In this document: positions 1-8,109 of the stretch, one piece after another
How positions within the stretch are numbered: the first letter of the stretch is position 1
How the letters are laid out: the number at the start of each line of letters is the position of its first letter
Source of the DNA: Trinickia diaoshuihuensis
Lineage (GTDB): Bacteria; Pseudomonadota; Gammaproteobacteria; Burkholderiales; Burkholderiaceae
DNA length: 64,000 bases
Reading direction: 5' to 3'
Assembly: GCF_003390925.1 (NCBI RefSeq)
Contig: NZ_QUBS01000088.1
Coordinates: 62,001-126,000 of the forward strand
Notes under the pieces: generated by a model
Seen by the model: only the letters and a program-made list of their open reading frames with translations
What the model was told of the DNA's origin: nothing
The model's database searches: none
Position numbers and translations under genes: made by a program

Positions 1-66
1 ATCGACCTCGAACGTATTCTTTGACGAGCCGTATTGCTAAATCGCGGTGCGGCGTAGCGTTGCCGG

Positions 67-600
67 CTAATCGGCCAGCGGCGAAACTTCGAATACGCAG
101 TAGGCGTGGCCCTCGCCCGCGCACTGCGTTTCCTTCGATTGCGAACGCGGAGCGTGGCCGCCCGCACCCGCCGTATCGTTCACCCAGTCCATCGCGCCTG
201 CGAACCAGCCGGCAAACATGTAGCAAAGCTTGCCTTCCTTCTCCGGCTGCGCGAGAACGAACGAGGAATGGCGCAACTCGATGCGCGCGTGCGCGCGCGC
301 GGGGTCGGCCTCGGCAATCGTGAACAGCCCCCATCCGCGTTGCGAGAGGCGCTTCAGGTAGTGCTCGAACACGGCCATGCCCACGAGGCCGTGCTGCTTG
401 GCTTCCTTATCGCACCAGTGGTAGGCCGATTTGTAGCCGGCGCGATAAAGAATCTCGGCATAGGCGTCGCGTCCGAGCGCTTCTTCCACGGCAACGTGGT
501 TATTGGTGAAAAAATGGCGCGGCACATACAGCATCGCCAGCGCGTCGGTCGTCCATACGCCCGTGTTGGGATCGACGTCGATCGGAAGTTGCGGTTGCAT
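67..600 (-). CDS. DUF5943 / V4R-like protein of the glycine betaine cluster
   Basis: A 177-residue protein with a C-terminal pattern typical of 4-vinyl-reductase (V4R) small-molecule-binding domains: E-x-x-C then G-x-x-x-C in TQCAGEGHAYC, next to a hydrophobic CYMFAGWFAGAMDW stretch. In Pseudomonas and Burkholderia a protein of this type lies between the M19 dipeptidase and dgcA in the dimethylglycine/glycine betaine catabolic cluster; its biochemical role is unknown. The ATG at 600 is preferred because GAGGAC lies about 7 bases upstream; an in-frame TTG at 624 would add eight residues without a better ribosome site. It follows the dipeptidase by 34 bases in the same direction. The 66 bases beyond its stop hold no gene, and dgcAB would be expected off the left edge. 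Family fairly sure, function not. Confidence 0.8.
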   Translation of the reverse strand: MQPQLPIDVDPNTGVWTTDALAMLYVPRHFFTNNHVAVEEALGRDAYAEILYRAGYKSAYHWCDKEAKQHGLVGMAVFEHYLKRLSQRGWGLFTIAEADPARAHARIELRHSSFVLAQPEKEGKLCYMFAGWFAGAMDWVNDTAGAGGHAPRSQSKETQCAGEGHAYCVFEVSPLAD

Positions 601-634
601 CGGATGGTCCTCGTTCGAATTCAATTGCGGTGCG

Positions 635-1606
635 TTATGCGCCCCATACTTCGCCGAATACGCGCACCCAGTTCTCGCCCATGATCTTGCGGATGCGCGT
701 CTCGCTCCATCCGGCGCGTTCCATCGCCGCCGTGAGGTTCGGAAACTCGCCGATCGTGCGAATGCCCTCCGGATTGACGACCTTGCCGAAGTTCGTCAAG
801 CGGCGGTAACGGCCCTTGTCATGCGTGAGCCAATCAAAGAAATCGACGCTATAGCCTTGCGTGAAATCCGTGCCGATCCCGACGGCGTCCTCGCCGATCA
901 GGTTCACGACGTAGTCGATCGCTTCGATATAGTCCTCGACGGTCGCATCGATACCGCGCTTCAGAAACGGAGCGAACATCGTGACGCCGACGAAACCGCC
1001 GGCATCGGCGATCTCTTTCAGTTGGGCATCGGTTTTATTGCGCGGATGCTCTTTGAGCCCCGACGGCAGGCAATGTGAATAGCAGACCGGTTTTTTGGAA
1101 AACGCGATCGCCTCCGAGGACGTGTTGCCACCCACATGCGACAGGTCGACCATGATCCCCACGCGGTTCATCTCGGTGATGACTTCACGGCCGAAGTCGG
1201 ACAACCCGCCGTCGCGCTCGTAGCAACCCGTGCCGACGAGGTTCTGCGTGTTGTAGCAAAGCTGCACGACGCGTACGCCCATGTCGTGGAACGCCTCGAT
1301 GTAACCGATGTTGTCCTCGAAGGCATGGGCGTTTTGAAAGCCGAGGATGATCCCCGTTTTGTTCTCTTGCTTGGCGCGCAAGATGTCGGCCGTCGTGCGC
1401 ACGAGCGTCAGGATCTCGCCGTACTCGCGGATTTGCTGTTTCATCAGCGCAATGTTGTCGACGGTTTTCGGGAAGCTCTCCCAGACGGACACCGTGCAGT
1501 TCGCGGCCGTAATGCCGCCTTTGCGCATGTCTTCGAACACCGAGCGTTCGAATTTGGAGATATTCAGACCGTCGATGACGATACTGTTTTCGTGAAGAGT
1601 GGACAT
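635..1606 (-). CDS. membrane dipeptidase (peptidase family M19) of the betaine cluster
   Basis: A 323-residue member of the M19 renal-dipeptidase family, a TIM-barrel metalloenzyme. Visible family features are the C-terminal GTDFTQGY, DLSHVG (central metal-site region) and YSHCLP segments. Family members hydrolyse dipeptides or related amides, but in the glycine betaine/dimethylglycine cluster of pseudomonads and Burkholderia the substrate is not known. The ATG at 1606 is chosen because AGGAG lies 8 bases upstream; longer versions of the frame have no ribosome site. It lies 32 bases downstream of glyA and 34 bases upstream of the DUF5943 gene, so the three probably form one operon. No signal peptide is seen despite the family name, so the enzyme is probably cytoplasmic. 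Confidence 0.88.
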   Translation of the reverse strand: MSTLHENSIVIDGLNISKFERSVFEDMRKGGITAANCTVSVWESFPKTVDNIALMKQQIREYGEILTLVRTTADILRAKQENKTGIILGFQNAHAFEDNIGYIEAFHDMGVRVVQLCYNTQNLVGTGCYERDGGLSDFGREVITEMNRVGIMVDLSHVGGNTSSEAIAFSKKPVCYSHCLPSGLKEHPRNKTDAQLKEIADAGGFVGVTMFAPFLKRGIDATVEDYIEAIDYVVNLIGEDAVGIGTDFTQGYSVDFFDWLTHDKGRYRRLTNFGKVVNPEGIRTIGEFPNLTAAMERAGWSETRIRKIMGENWVRVFGEVWGA

Positions 1607-1638
1607 CGATTGCTCCTGGCGTGGATGATGGGTACCGG

Positions 1639-2913
1639 TCAATAGATCGGGAACCGCTCGCACAGGGCGAAGATCTCGCGCCGCACGCGTTGCTCCGTTT
1701 GCGCGTCGCCTTCGGGGTGACGCGTCAATGCCTCGAACACCTCGAGAATCAGCCTGCCGATTTGCTCGAATTGCGCGACGCCGAAGCCGCGCGTCGTGCC
1801 CGCCGGCGTGCCCAGACGAATGCCCGAGGTCACCGTCGGCTTCTCGGTATCGAACGGAATGCCGTTCTTGTTGCAGGTGATGCCCGCGCGTTCGAGCGCG
1901 GTCTCCACCTGCGTGCCCTTCAAACCCTTCGGCCGTAGATCGACGAGCAGCAAATGGTTGTCGGTGCCGCCCGTGACGAGATCGACACCGCCTTCGCGCA
2001 GCACGGCGCCGAGCGCCTGTGCGTTGGCCAGAACGCGATCGACGTAGCCCTTGAAGCCGTCTTCGAGCGCTTCGCCGAAGGCCACCGCCTTGCCCGCGAT
2101 GACGTGCATGAGCGGCCCGCCCTGCAAGCCCGGGAAGACGGCCGAGTTGATCTTCTTGGCGACGTCTTCGTCGTTCGTCAGAACGAAGCCGCCGCGTGGG
2201 CCGCGCAGCGTCTTATGCGTCGTCGAGGTGACGACATGGGCATGTTCGATCGGGTTAGGATGGCGCCCGGCCGCGATGATCCCCGCGATGTGCGCCATGT
2301 CGACCATCAGCTTCGCGCCGACGCTGTCGGCAATGGCGCGAAAGCGCGCGAAGTCGAGGACGCGCGGATAGGCGGAGAACCCCGCGATGATCAAACTCGG
2401 GCGGTGTTCGGCGGCCAGCGCCTCGATCTGGTCGTAATCGATCCGCATCGTGTCCCGGTTCACGCCGTATTGCACGGCATTGAACCACTTGCCCGAGAGC
2501 GCCGGCTTGGCGCCGTGCGTCAAATGCCCGCCCGCATCGAGCGACATCCCCAGCACCGTATCGCCGGGCTTGGCGAGCGCGAGCATGACAGAACCGTTGG
2601 CTTGAGCGCCGGAGTGAGGCTGGACATTCGCATACGCCGCGCCGAACAGCCGCTTCACGCGCTCGATCGCGAGCGCCTCCACCTCATCGACGAATTCGCA
2701 TCCGCCGTAGTAGCGCTTGCCCGGATAGCCTTCCGCATACTTATTGGTCAGCACCGAGCCTTGTGCTTCGAGCACGGCGCGCGAAACGATGTTCTCCGAT
2801 GCGATCAACTCGACCTGCGACTGCTGGCGCTCGAGTTCGCGAAGCACAGCCGCGCGCACGGGGGCGTCGCGGTCGGCAAGCGTCTGCGTGAAAAACGGCT
2901 CTGAATTCGACAT
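1639..2913 (-). CDS. glyA: serine hydroxymethyltransferase
   Basis: Interconverts glycine plus 5,10-methylene-tetrahydrofolate with serine, using PLP. The PLP lysine motif [13 protein letters not shown] is present, as are the substrate-side [13 protein letters not shown] and the N-terminal [14 protein letters not shown]. The length of 424 residues is normal for the family when translation starts at the ATG at 2913 (MSNSEPFF); the open frame continues about 100 codons upstream but that part is low-complexity arginine-rich and not homologous. It heads a minus-strand run with the dipeptidase and DUF5943 genes. In betaine catabolism this copy would use the glycine and methylene-THF made by sarcosine oxidase (42-47 kb here). 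It is probably the catabolic copy, glyA1-like, rather than the housekeeping one; that is inferred from context only. Confidence 0.95.
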   Translation of the reverse strand: MSNSEPFFTQTLADRDAPVRAAVLRELERQQSQVELIASENIVSRAVLEAQGSVLTNKYAEGYPGKRYYGGCEFVDEVEALAIERVKRLFGAAYANVQPHSGAQANGSVMLALAKPGDTVLGMSLDAGGHLTHGAKPALSGKWFNAVQYGVNRDTMRIDYDQIEALAAEHRPSLIIAGFSAYPRVLDFARFRAIADSVGAKLMVDMAHIAGIIAAGRHPNPIEHAHVVTSTTHKTLRGPRGGFVLTNDEDVAKKINSAVFPGLQGGPLMHVIAGKAVAFGEALEDGFKGYVDRVLANAQALGAVLREGGVDLVTGGTDNHLLLVDLRPKGLKGTQVETALERAGITCNKNGIPFDTEKPTVTSGIRLGTPAGTTRGFGVAQFEQIGRLILEVFEALTRHPEGDAQTEQRVRREIFALCERFPIY

Positions 2914-3356
2914 GGCGTATCCGTAGTGAGGGCGCGGCGCACTGTGCGGCTCGGCGCCGCCGGCGTTCGTTGGCGACGGCTCTATTCTTGTCTTTCGCCT
3001 TTTTTGCGGATTGACGAATTCAGACGCGTTCTTTACCTTTTCCGACACGCGCGTCCGTTTTGGACAAGTCGGATGCGCGACGCCGATGCGACGGCGGCAG
3101 CTACGCACGCGCCGAACGTGACGCGTTGCGCCGCCGTTCCGCCGTCGTATCGCAACGCAGCACGAACGCACCGTCGTCATGCCGGAAACGGCCCGGGTTG
3201 GGGCACGGCGCACGGCCGCGGTGCAATATCGGGCGCCGTATCAGCGCGGTATAGGGTTAAGCCGTATGGCATGCTTGTTGCCCTGGAATCCACAATGAAA
3301 CGCGCCGGCTCGGCGGTAGCCGTAGCAGCTTTAGATCGGATTCCAAGGAACGCCCC
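2914..3356. promoter_or_regulatory. 443-bp divergent intergenic region glyA / gbdR-like
   Basis: This gap separates the glyA operon (leftward) from the gbdR-like gene (rightward) and must hold both promoters. I see no credible gene: open frames here are arginine-rich shadows. The position between a GbdR-type regulator and a likely target operon makes a GbdR site probable, but I could not identify one confidently by eye. No glycine riboswitch core was recognised. AAGGAA before the ATG at 3357 is the ribosome site of the rightward gene. Confidence 0.5.
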
Positions 3357-4373
3357 ATGTCCCCTGACCGCACTGCATCGCTGTCGAACTTCGCGTTCAT
3401 GACCTTGCCGAACTTCACGATGATCGCGTTCTCGAATGCGGTCGAAGTGCTTAGGATGGCTAACTATCTGAGCGGACAGACGCTTTATCGATGGACCGTG
3501 GTCAGTCCGGACGGCGGGCCCGTCATGGCCAGCAACGGTCTGGCCGTCGAAACGGTCCCGGTGACGTCGCTGGAACAGCAACCCGACGTCGTCTTCGTTT
3601 GCGGCGGCATCGACGTGCAGCATTCGACGACGAATGCGCATTTGTCTGAACTGCGCCGCTTCGCGCGTTCGGGCATTGCGCTCGGCAGCCTGTGTACGGG
3701 CACCTATGCTTTGGCCCGAGCGGGTTTGCTCGACGGCTACGCGTGCGCGATCCACTGGGAAAACATGTCGGCGTTGAAGGAGGAGTTCCCCGGCACGCGC
3801 TTCCTGAAAGAGCTTTTCGTCGTCGATCGCGACCGCATCACCTGCACGGGCGGCGTTGCGCCGCTCGACATGATGCTCCACCTGATCGCGCCGCGTATCG
3901 GCACGCCTCGGGTCACCCAAATCGCGGAACAGTTCATCGTCGAGCACGTGCGCGATACGAGCGCTCAGCAGCGGATGCCGCTCGTCGCCCGCTTGGGCTC
4001 GGCGAACAAGTCGTTGTTCGAAGTCATCGCGCTGATGGAAAACAACATCGAAGAGCCGCTATCGCGCGAGGAGCTGGCGCGGCTCGCGAATATGTCGCAA
4101 CGCCAGTTGCAGCGGCTATTTCGAGAGCATCTCGGCATGACGCCGACGCATTACTATTTGACGCTTCGCTTGCGCCGCGCGAGGGAACTGCTGTTGCAGA
4201 CGGATATGTCGATCATGCACATCACCATGGCATGCGGCTTCCAATCGGCATGCCACTTCAGCAAGAGTTATCGCGATGCGTTCGGCACCGCGCCGACGCG
4301 CGAACGACGCAAGCAGGTGGCACCGCTCGCGCGCCCCGTGGCGGCGCCCGCGGTTCCCGCGTTGCATGTATGA
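3357..4373 (+). CDS. gbdR: GlxA/GbdR-type AraC regulator, probable betaine-catabolism activator
   Basis: A 338-residue transcription factor with an N-terminal DJ-1/PfpI (GATase1-like) sensor domain (about residues 8-190) and a C-terminal AraC double helix-turn-helix (about 225-320). The second HTH region reads MACGFQSACHFSKSYRDAFG. The segment AVEVLRMANYLSGQTLYRW resembles the start of Pseudomonas GbdR, which senses glycine betaine and dimethylglycine and activates gbc, dgc and sox genes. It is divergent from glyA, which fits that role. Start ATG 3357 has AAGGAA seven bases upstream. A related factor such as CdhR (carnitine) or SouR (sarcosine) cannot be excluded from sequence alone, but the flanking glyA-dipeptidase-DUF5943 operon favours GbdR. 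Confidence 0.82.
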   Translation: MSPDRTASLSNFAFMTLPNFTMIAFSNAVEVLRMANYLSGQTLYRWTVVSPDGGPVMASNGLAVETVPVTSLEQQPDVVFVCGGIDVQHSTTNAHLSELRRFARSGIALGSLCTGTYALARAGLLDGYACAIHWENMSALKEEFPGTRFLKELFVVDRDRITCTGGVAPLDMMLHLIAPRIGTPRVTQIAEQFIVEHVRDTSAQQRMPLVARLGSANKSLFEVIALMENNIEEPLSREELARLANMSQRQLQRLFREHLGMTPTHYYLTLRLRRARELLLQTDMSIMHITMACGFQSACHFSKSYRDAFGTAPTRERRKQVAPLARPVAAPAVPALHV

Positions 4374-4401
4374 ACGCGGTTGGGCTTAAACCGTTTTTGG
4401 A

Positions 4402-4722
4402 TTAGTGGACGAACTTAAGCAGGCCAACGATCAAACCTGTCATCCCGAGCATCGTACCGACGTACCACTTGATAAGCTCAGCCTTCGTTTCAGCCAATCG
4501 CACGGCAACGCTGGCATCGAGCGCGGCGATGTCCTGCTCCAGCGCTGCAATGTCTTGTTTGGTGGCGATCTGATTGTCGACGATCTCGCGCAGTGCGTGC
4601 GCCTGCCCCTTGGCTTGTTGGGGGGTAAAGCCCACCGACTCAAGCTTTTCAGCGTAAGCAAGGGTGTCAAAAACGATGGCGGTCATGCGTTGGCGAGAAA
4701 GGGCGTTGATGTGAGTCATCAT
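4402..4722 (-). CDS. DUF1640 / CCDC90-like coiled-coil membrane-tail protein
   Basis: A 106-residue protein. Residues 13-35 (MTAIVFDTLAYAEKLESVGF) match the start of DUF1640 proteins, small bacterial relatives of mitochondrial CCDC90/MCUR1. They are followed by TPQQAKGQAHAL, an acidic coiled coil (IATKQDIAALEQDIAALDA, residues 53-71) and a single C-terminal membrane helix (YVGTMLGMTGLIVGLLKFV). Molecular function in bacteria is unknown; copies are common near phage-like or accessory genes. Two starts are possible: ATG 4722 (used) or the ATG at 4686, which matches the usual family start better but has no clear ribosome site. It lies 27 bases downstream of the XRE gene and is probably co-transcribed with it. 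Confidence 0.75.
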   Translation of the reverse strand: MMTHINALSRQRMTAIVFDTLAYAEKLESVGFTPQQAKGQAHALREIVDNQIATKQDIAALEQDIAALDASVAVRLAETKAELIKWYVGTMLGMTGLIVGLLKFVH

Positions 4723-4749
4723 ATCGCTCGCTCAAAACAAATGCAATGC

Positions 4750-4953
4750 CTATGTTGCATTTCGCTGCACCGTAAGCACCAACCCTCGATAAGCGTCCGC
4801 TTCTTTCGGGGGAACGGTCGCGCCGGTTTTTTCATATCGGCCGATCTGCTGGCGCGTCAAGCCCCAGCGCTCCGCAAGCTCTGTCTGGGTCAATCCGGCT
4901 TTCTTGCGCAGGGCCTGCGCGTCTTCGCCGTAGAGCACGTCTACATCCCTCAT
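4750..4953 (-). CDS. small XRE-family helix-turn-helix regulator
   Basis: A 67-residue DNA-binding protein made almost wholly of one HTH_3/Cro-C1 domain: ALRKKAGLTQTELAERWGLT followed by RQQIGRYEKTGATVPP, with the recognition helix around LTRQQIGRYE. Size and motif fit a Cro-like autorepressor. A perfect-arm palindrome (4967-4986) starts 13 bases upstream of its ATG and is a natural autoregulatory operator. With the downstream DUF1640 gene it forms a two-gene cassette between gbdR and a MocR gene, which suggests a small accessory insertion. It resembles the regulator half of toxin-antitoxin modules, but DUF1640 is not a known toxin, so no such claim is made. No strong Shine-Dalgarno precedes the ATG. 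Confidence 0.75.
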   Translation of the reverse strand: MRDVDVLYGEDAQALRKKAGLTQTELAERWGLTRQQIGRYEKTGATVPPKEADAYRGLVLTVQRNAT

Positions 4954-4966
4954 GGTTCGTCGTCAG

Positions 4967-4986
4967 ATGGAACGCGTATGTTCCAT
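4967..4986. promoter_or_regulatory. palindromic operator before XRE gene
   Basis: ATGGAAC and its exact reverse complement GTTCCAT flank a six-base spacer (GCGTAT). The element sits 13 bases upstream of the XRE start codon, where binding would block transcription or initiation. XRE/Cro-type dimers bind sites of this size and symmetry, so autorepression is the simplest reading. The symmetry is seen directly; the binding is inferred. Confidence 0.55.
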
Positions 4987-5033
4987 CCATCATACATCAC
5001 GCTGTTTCAATAATGGTCGGGACCACACCGTCG

Positions 5034-6527
5034 TCAATCGGCGGCCCACGCCTCGCCCAGCCGCCGTACGATCGCGCCGGCCTCACGTAGCGAGGCCACG
5101 TTCGTAAATCCCATCAGTATGCCTTTCTCTCCAGCACGGGCGCTCGCATAGCGCTCCGACAGCGGCTGGCAGTTCAGCCCCGCCTGCTGCGCGCGGCGCG
5201 CAAGGGTTCGGTCGCTCACGCGCCCGCGCACGCGTACGATCAAATGCATGCCGCCGCGCGTCTGATCGATCTCGATCCGCTCGCCGAACGTGGTTCGTAA
5301 CGCTTGAGCAAGCCAGTCGCGGCGTTTTGCGTAAAGCAAGCGCATCTTCTTCAAATGGCGCGCGAAGTGGCTTTGCGCGAGAAAATCGGCCGCGACCGCT
5401 TGCGTCATCCGTGCCCCGCACCCCGGCGCCGCGCGAACGGCTCTATCGACCCGAGGCACGAGCGCATCCGGCACGACGAGATACCCAAGCGATAGCGCGG
5501 GAAAAAGCGTCTTCGAAAAACTTCCCGCATAGAGCACCCGATCGCTCGAATCGAGACTCTTGAGCGCCGGCAGCGTCGGGCCCGCGTAGTGAAACTCGCC
5601 GTCGTAGTCGTCTTCGACGATCCAAGCATTCGCCTTCGCTGCCCATTCGAGCAACATCAGTCTGCGCGCCGCCGTCATCGAGACGCACAACGGCGCTTGA
5701 TGCGAAGGCGTGACGACCGCCAAACGCGCATGCGGCGCGAGCGTTCTCCCCCGCGTTACGTCCAAGCCCTCTCGATCCACGGGAACAGGCGTCACCGCCA
5801 TCGATGCGCATTCCAAAACGGCACGCGTGGGCGGATAACACGGGTCCTCGATCCATACCGCATCGCCCCGCTCGAGCAACGCAGCCGCTGCGAGCGCGAG
5901 GCTGGCACGATAGCCCGAGGTGACGAATATCTGCGCCGGCCGGCAAGCGACGCCGCGCGAGACGAGCAAATACGCGGCGATCGCCTGCTTGAGCGCGGCT
6001 TCGCCCGTCGGATCGCCATAGCCGAAATCGGCCGGCAGCGTAGCGCGAGCGCGGCGGCCCGCAAGCCTCGACCAGACCTTGCGCGGGAAAGCGTCCAAGG
6101 CAGGGATCCCGAGTTGAAGCGGCAGCGGGGGTGCCGATGCGACCGAGCGGGTCTCGCGTCCGTGGCTCGCGGCCGAAGCGCCGCCCAGGGCAAGACCGTG
6201 CACCTCGGGAACGCCGCGGGAGGATACCGGCAGGTTCGGCGAGACGATCGTCCCCGCCGGCCCGCGCGCCAATAAATACCCCTCTCCCGCGAGCCGTTGA
6301 TAAGCCGCTTCGACCGTGCCACGGGCCACCCCCAGTTCGCTGGCCAGCACGCGAGCGGAGGCCACGCGCGCGCCGGGCATAAGCGCACGCGTATCGATGG
6401 CGGTGCGAATCCGATCGTAGATCTGCAGCGCGAGCGGGATCCGATTGCGCCGGTCGATGCGTGCGATCTGTCCGCTTTGGACCCCTGCGATTTTCGGCAT
6501 CTTCGATGGCCTAGTCGTTTTCTTCAT
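5034..6527 (-). CDS. MocR/PdxR-type GntR regulator with aminotransferase domain
   Basis: A 497-residue fusion of an N-terminal GntR winged helix (about residues 25-95, IPLALQIYDRIRTAIDTRAL and ASARVLASELGVARGTVEAAY) with a fold-type I aminotransferase domain. The PLP lysine motif GSFSKTLFPALSLGY is intact, as is the EDDYDGEFHY segment. MocR proteins use PLP or an amino-acid aldimine as effector and usually control the divergent neighbour, here the nucleotide-sugar-epimerase-like gene at 6595, 67 bases away. ATG 6527 (MKKTTRPSK) gives the family's usual length; the frame is open farther upstream but would run through the shared promoter. Target and effector are unknown; a vitamin B6 role like PdxR is possible but there is no pdx gene nearby. 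Confidence 0.9.
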   Translation of the reverse strand: MKKTTRPSKMPKIAGVQSGQIARIDRRNRIPLALQIYDRIRTAIDTRALMPGARVASARVLASELGVARGTVEAAYQRLAGEGYLLARGPAGTIVSPNLPVSSRGVPEVHGLALGGASAASHGRETRSVASAPPLPLQLGIPALDAFPRKVWSRLAGRRARATLPADFGYGDPTGEAALKQAIAAYLLVSRGVACRPAQIFVTSGYRASLALAAAALLERGDAVWIEDPCYPPTRAVLECASMAVTPVPVDREGLDVTRGRTLAPHARLAVVTPSHQAPLCVSMTAARRLMLLEWAAKANAWIVEDDYDGEFHYAGPTLPALKSLDSSDRVLYAGSFSKTLFPALSLGYLVVPDALVPRVDRAVRAAPGCGARMTQAVAADFLAQSHFARHLKKMRLLYAKRRDWLAQALRTTFGERIEIDQTRGGMHLIVRVRGRVSDRTLARRAQQAGLNCQPLSERYASARAGEKGILMGFTNVASLREAGAIVRRLGEAWAAD

Positions 6528-6541
6528 TTTTGGCTCTTCGC

Positions 6542-6574
6542 ACTGGTGCATCCAAGCGACACACTGGCGCCAGT
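6542..6574. promoter_or_regulatory. ACTGG direct repeats / palindrome in MocR-epimerase promoter
   Basis: ACTGGTGC at 6542 and ACTGGCGC at 6563 are direct repeats 21 bases apart, two helical turns. The second is also half of the perfect palindrome ACTGGCGCCAGT (6563-6574). MocR proteins are known to bind spaced direct repeats between themselves and their divergent target, so this is a likely operator. An ACTGG/CCAGT pair also precedes the second MocR gene at 9356. Confidence 0.5.
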
Positions 6575-6594
6575 CTACAGCGGAGGATCCGACC

Positions 6595-7362
6595 ATGAAC
6601 GGAAAGGTACTTTTGGCCGGCGCGGCCGGAGCGATCGGCGTCGCGCTGACGCCGTTGCTCGTCAAGTTCGGCTACGAGGTCTACGGCACGACACGCCGAC
6701 TCGAACGGATGGACGGCATTCGCGCGGCCGGCGCGCACCCCGTGCTCGTCGATATCTTCGACCGGGAAACCCTGACTCATGCGATCGAATCGATCGAACC
6801 GTCGATCGTCATTCATCAATTGACCGATTTGCCGCCCGGACTCGCGCCGCACTTGATGGGAGACGCGGTCGCCCGCAATGCGCGCATTCGCAGCGAAGGC
6901 ACGGCCAATCTCGTCGCGGCCGCACGCGCGGCCGGGTGCGGCCACATCGTCGCCCAGAGCATCGCATGGGCCTATGCGCCGGGCGCCGCTCCCTATAGCG
7001 AATCGCAGCCGCTCGATCTCGATGCCCAGGGCGCGCGCGCCGTAACGGTGACCGGCGTGGCCGCGCTGGAACGCTGCGTACTTCAGATGAACGAAACGGG
7101 CGGGGTGGGCACCGTACTGCGTTACGGCAATCTCTATGGCCCGTGCACGGGGCGCGACGCCCCCGAAGGCGCGAGCCCCTTGCATGTCGAGGCCGCAGCG
7201 TGCGCGGCATTGCTCGCGGCGCAACGTGCCATAGGCGGCGCATTCAACTTCGCCGAAGACGGCGCGGAAGTGTCGAGCGAAAAAGCCAAGCGCGAACTGA
7301 ATTGGCAGCCCGATATGCGCCTCTCCGGACTCGAACCGCCACGGGCGTACCACGCCGCCTAG
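6595..7362 (+). CDS. NAD(P)-dependent epimerase/dehydratase-like short-chain protein
   Basis: A 255-residue Rossmann protein of the extended short-chain dehydrogenase group. The N-terminus MNGKVLLAGAAGAIGVALTP carries a glycine-rich nucleotide site in slightly altered form (GAAGAIG), followed by the DIFDRETL and HQLTDLPPGL segments of NmrA/epimerase-like proteins. The usual Y-x-x-x-K active-site pair is not obvious (the equivalent region reads SIAWAYAPGAAPYSE), so catalysis on a sugar nucleotide is uncertain. Start ATG 6595 follows GGAGGATCC, a strong ribosome site. It is divergent from the MocR gene and lies in the position of its regulated target. It is somewhat short for a full epimerase. 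Confidence 0.78.
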   Translation: MNGKVLLAGAAGAIGVALTPLLVKFGYEVYGTTRRLERMDGIRAAGAHPVLVDIFDRETLTHAIESIEPSIVIHQLTDLPPGLAPHLMGDAVARNARIRSEGTANLVAAARAAGCGHIVAQSIAWAYAPGAAPYSESQPLDLDAQGARAVTVTGVAALERCVLQMNETGGVGTVLRYGNLYGPCTGRDAPEGASPLHVEAAACAALLAAQRAIGGAFNFAEDGAEVSSEKAKRELNWQPDMRLSGLEPPRAYHAA

Positions 7363-7371
7363 CTCGCCCCG

Positions 7372-8034
7372 CTACTTCGGTTCGTGCCCGGGCATGCCGC
7401 CACCGCAAATCATCGCAACGGCGGCCTCGGCCATCGCTCGCAACTGGGCGCGATCGTCGCCGGCGCGGGCGCGCACCCCCATCGAATGCAGGATGGCCGA
7501 TGCGATTCTCGACAGCAGCGCCGCGTCCGCATTCGCGGGCAACTCGCCGCTGCCCCGGGCACGCACGAGCCGCGCTTCGAACGCCCGGTCGAACACGCGC
7601 AATCCCTCGCCGAGAATCGTGCGTACTTGCTCGTCGTCGACCGCTTCGGCCACCGCCGTGCCGGTTAGGAAACATCCGGTCGGCGCGTCGGCCGAGCGGT
7701 AGTAGAGCGCCAAAGCAAGGTCGTATACGCGCACCAAAGCCGCCGCGAGCGGCAATTCGCTCGCGAGCACTTCGTTCATGGCTGCCTCGCTCACCTCGAT
7801 ATACCGCTCGAGCGTCGCCAAATAAAGCGCATGCTTATCGCCGAACGCGCCGTACAAGCTCGGCCGATTCATGCCCATGGCCGCGCCGAGCTCGTCTAAC
7901 GTCGTCGCGCTATATCCGCCCTGCCAAAACGTGTCCCGCGCGCGGGCGAGCGCATCGGATGCATCGTAAGCACGCGGACGGCCGCGTGCGCGCCTGGGCA
8001 CCGTCGTCTCGCCTTCCTTCTTTTTTTGTACCAT
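7372..8034 (-). CDS. TetR-family repressor of the adjacent GST gene
   Basis: A 220-residue TetR regulator. The N-terminal HTH covers about residues 15-65 (ALARARDTFWQGGYSATTLD and ELGAAMGMNRPSLYGAFGDK); the rest is an all-helical ligand-binding domain with a TetR_C-type pattern. The ATG at 8034 gives normal family length. It has no good Shine-Dalgarno and overlaps one of two palindromic operators (8024-8045), so repressor binding would cover its own translation start. The divergent partner is a glutathione S-transferase gene at 8110, suggesting a sensor of an electrophile or aromatic compound. Convergence with the epimerase-like gene leaves only nine bases between stops. Confidence 0.88.
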   Translation of the reverse strand: MVQKKKEGETTVPRRARGRPRAYDASDALARARDTFWQGGYSATTLDELGAAMGMNRPSLYGAFGDKHALYLATLERYIEVSEAAMNEVLASELPLAAALVRVYDLALALYYRSADAPTGCFLTGTAVAEAVDDEQVRTILGEGLRVFDRAFEARLVRARGSGELPANADAALLSRIASAILHSMGVRARAGDDRAQLRAMAEAAVAMICGGGMPGHEPK

Positions 8035-8085
8035 ATTGAACAAAAATTCTTGACCGCCAAATATTTTGTTCACTATAGTACAAAA
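8024..8085. promoter_or_regulatory. paired 22-bp TetR operators arranged as a larger palindrome
   Basis: Two 22-base sites, 8024-8045 and 8064-8085, each begin TTTTGT and end ACAAAA. They are inverted copies of each other with only a few mismatches, so the whole 62-base element is symmetric about 8054.5. It fills the gap between the TetR start codon and the GST ribosome site. Two dimers bound on opposite sides of the divergent promoters would silence both genes. The sequence symmetry is direct; TetR binding is inferred from position. Confidence 0.7.
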
Positions 8086-8109
8086 ACCAATCAACAGAGG
8101 GGATAGGAG

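Noticed and set aside
1954-2904. Long plus-strand frame opposite glyA, and similar frames opposite sox, RND and bet genes
   Set aside because: Shadow frames caused by high third-position GC; they are arginine/alanine-rich without domains, while the opposite strand encodes intact known enzymes.
2914-3356. Possible glycine riboswitch before glyA
   Set aside because: No conserved riboswitch core could be identified by eye; the gap is GC-rich with no clear tandem aptamer layout.
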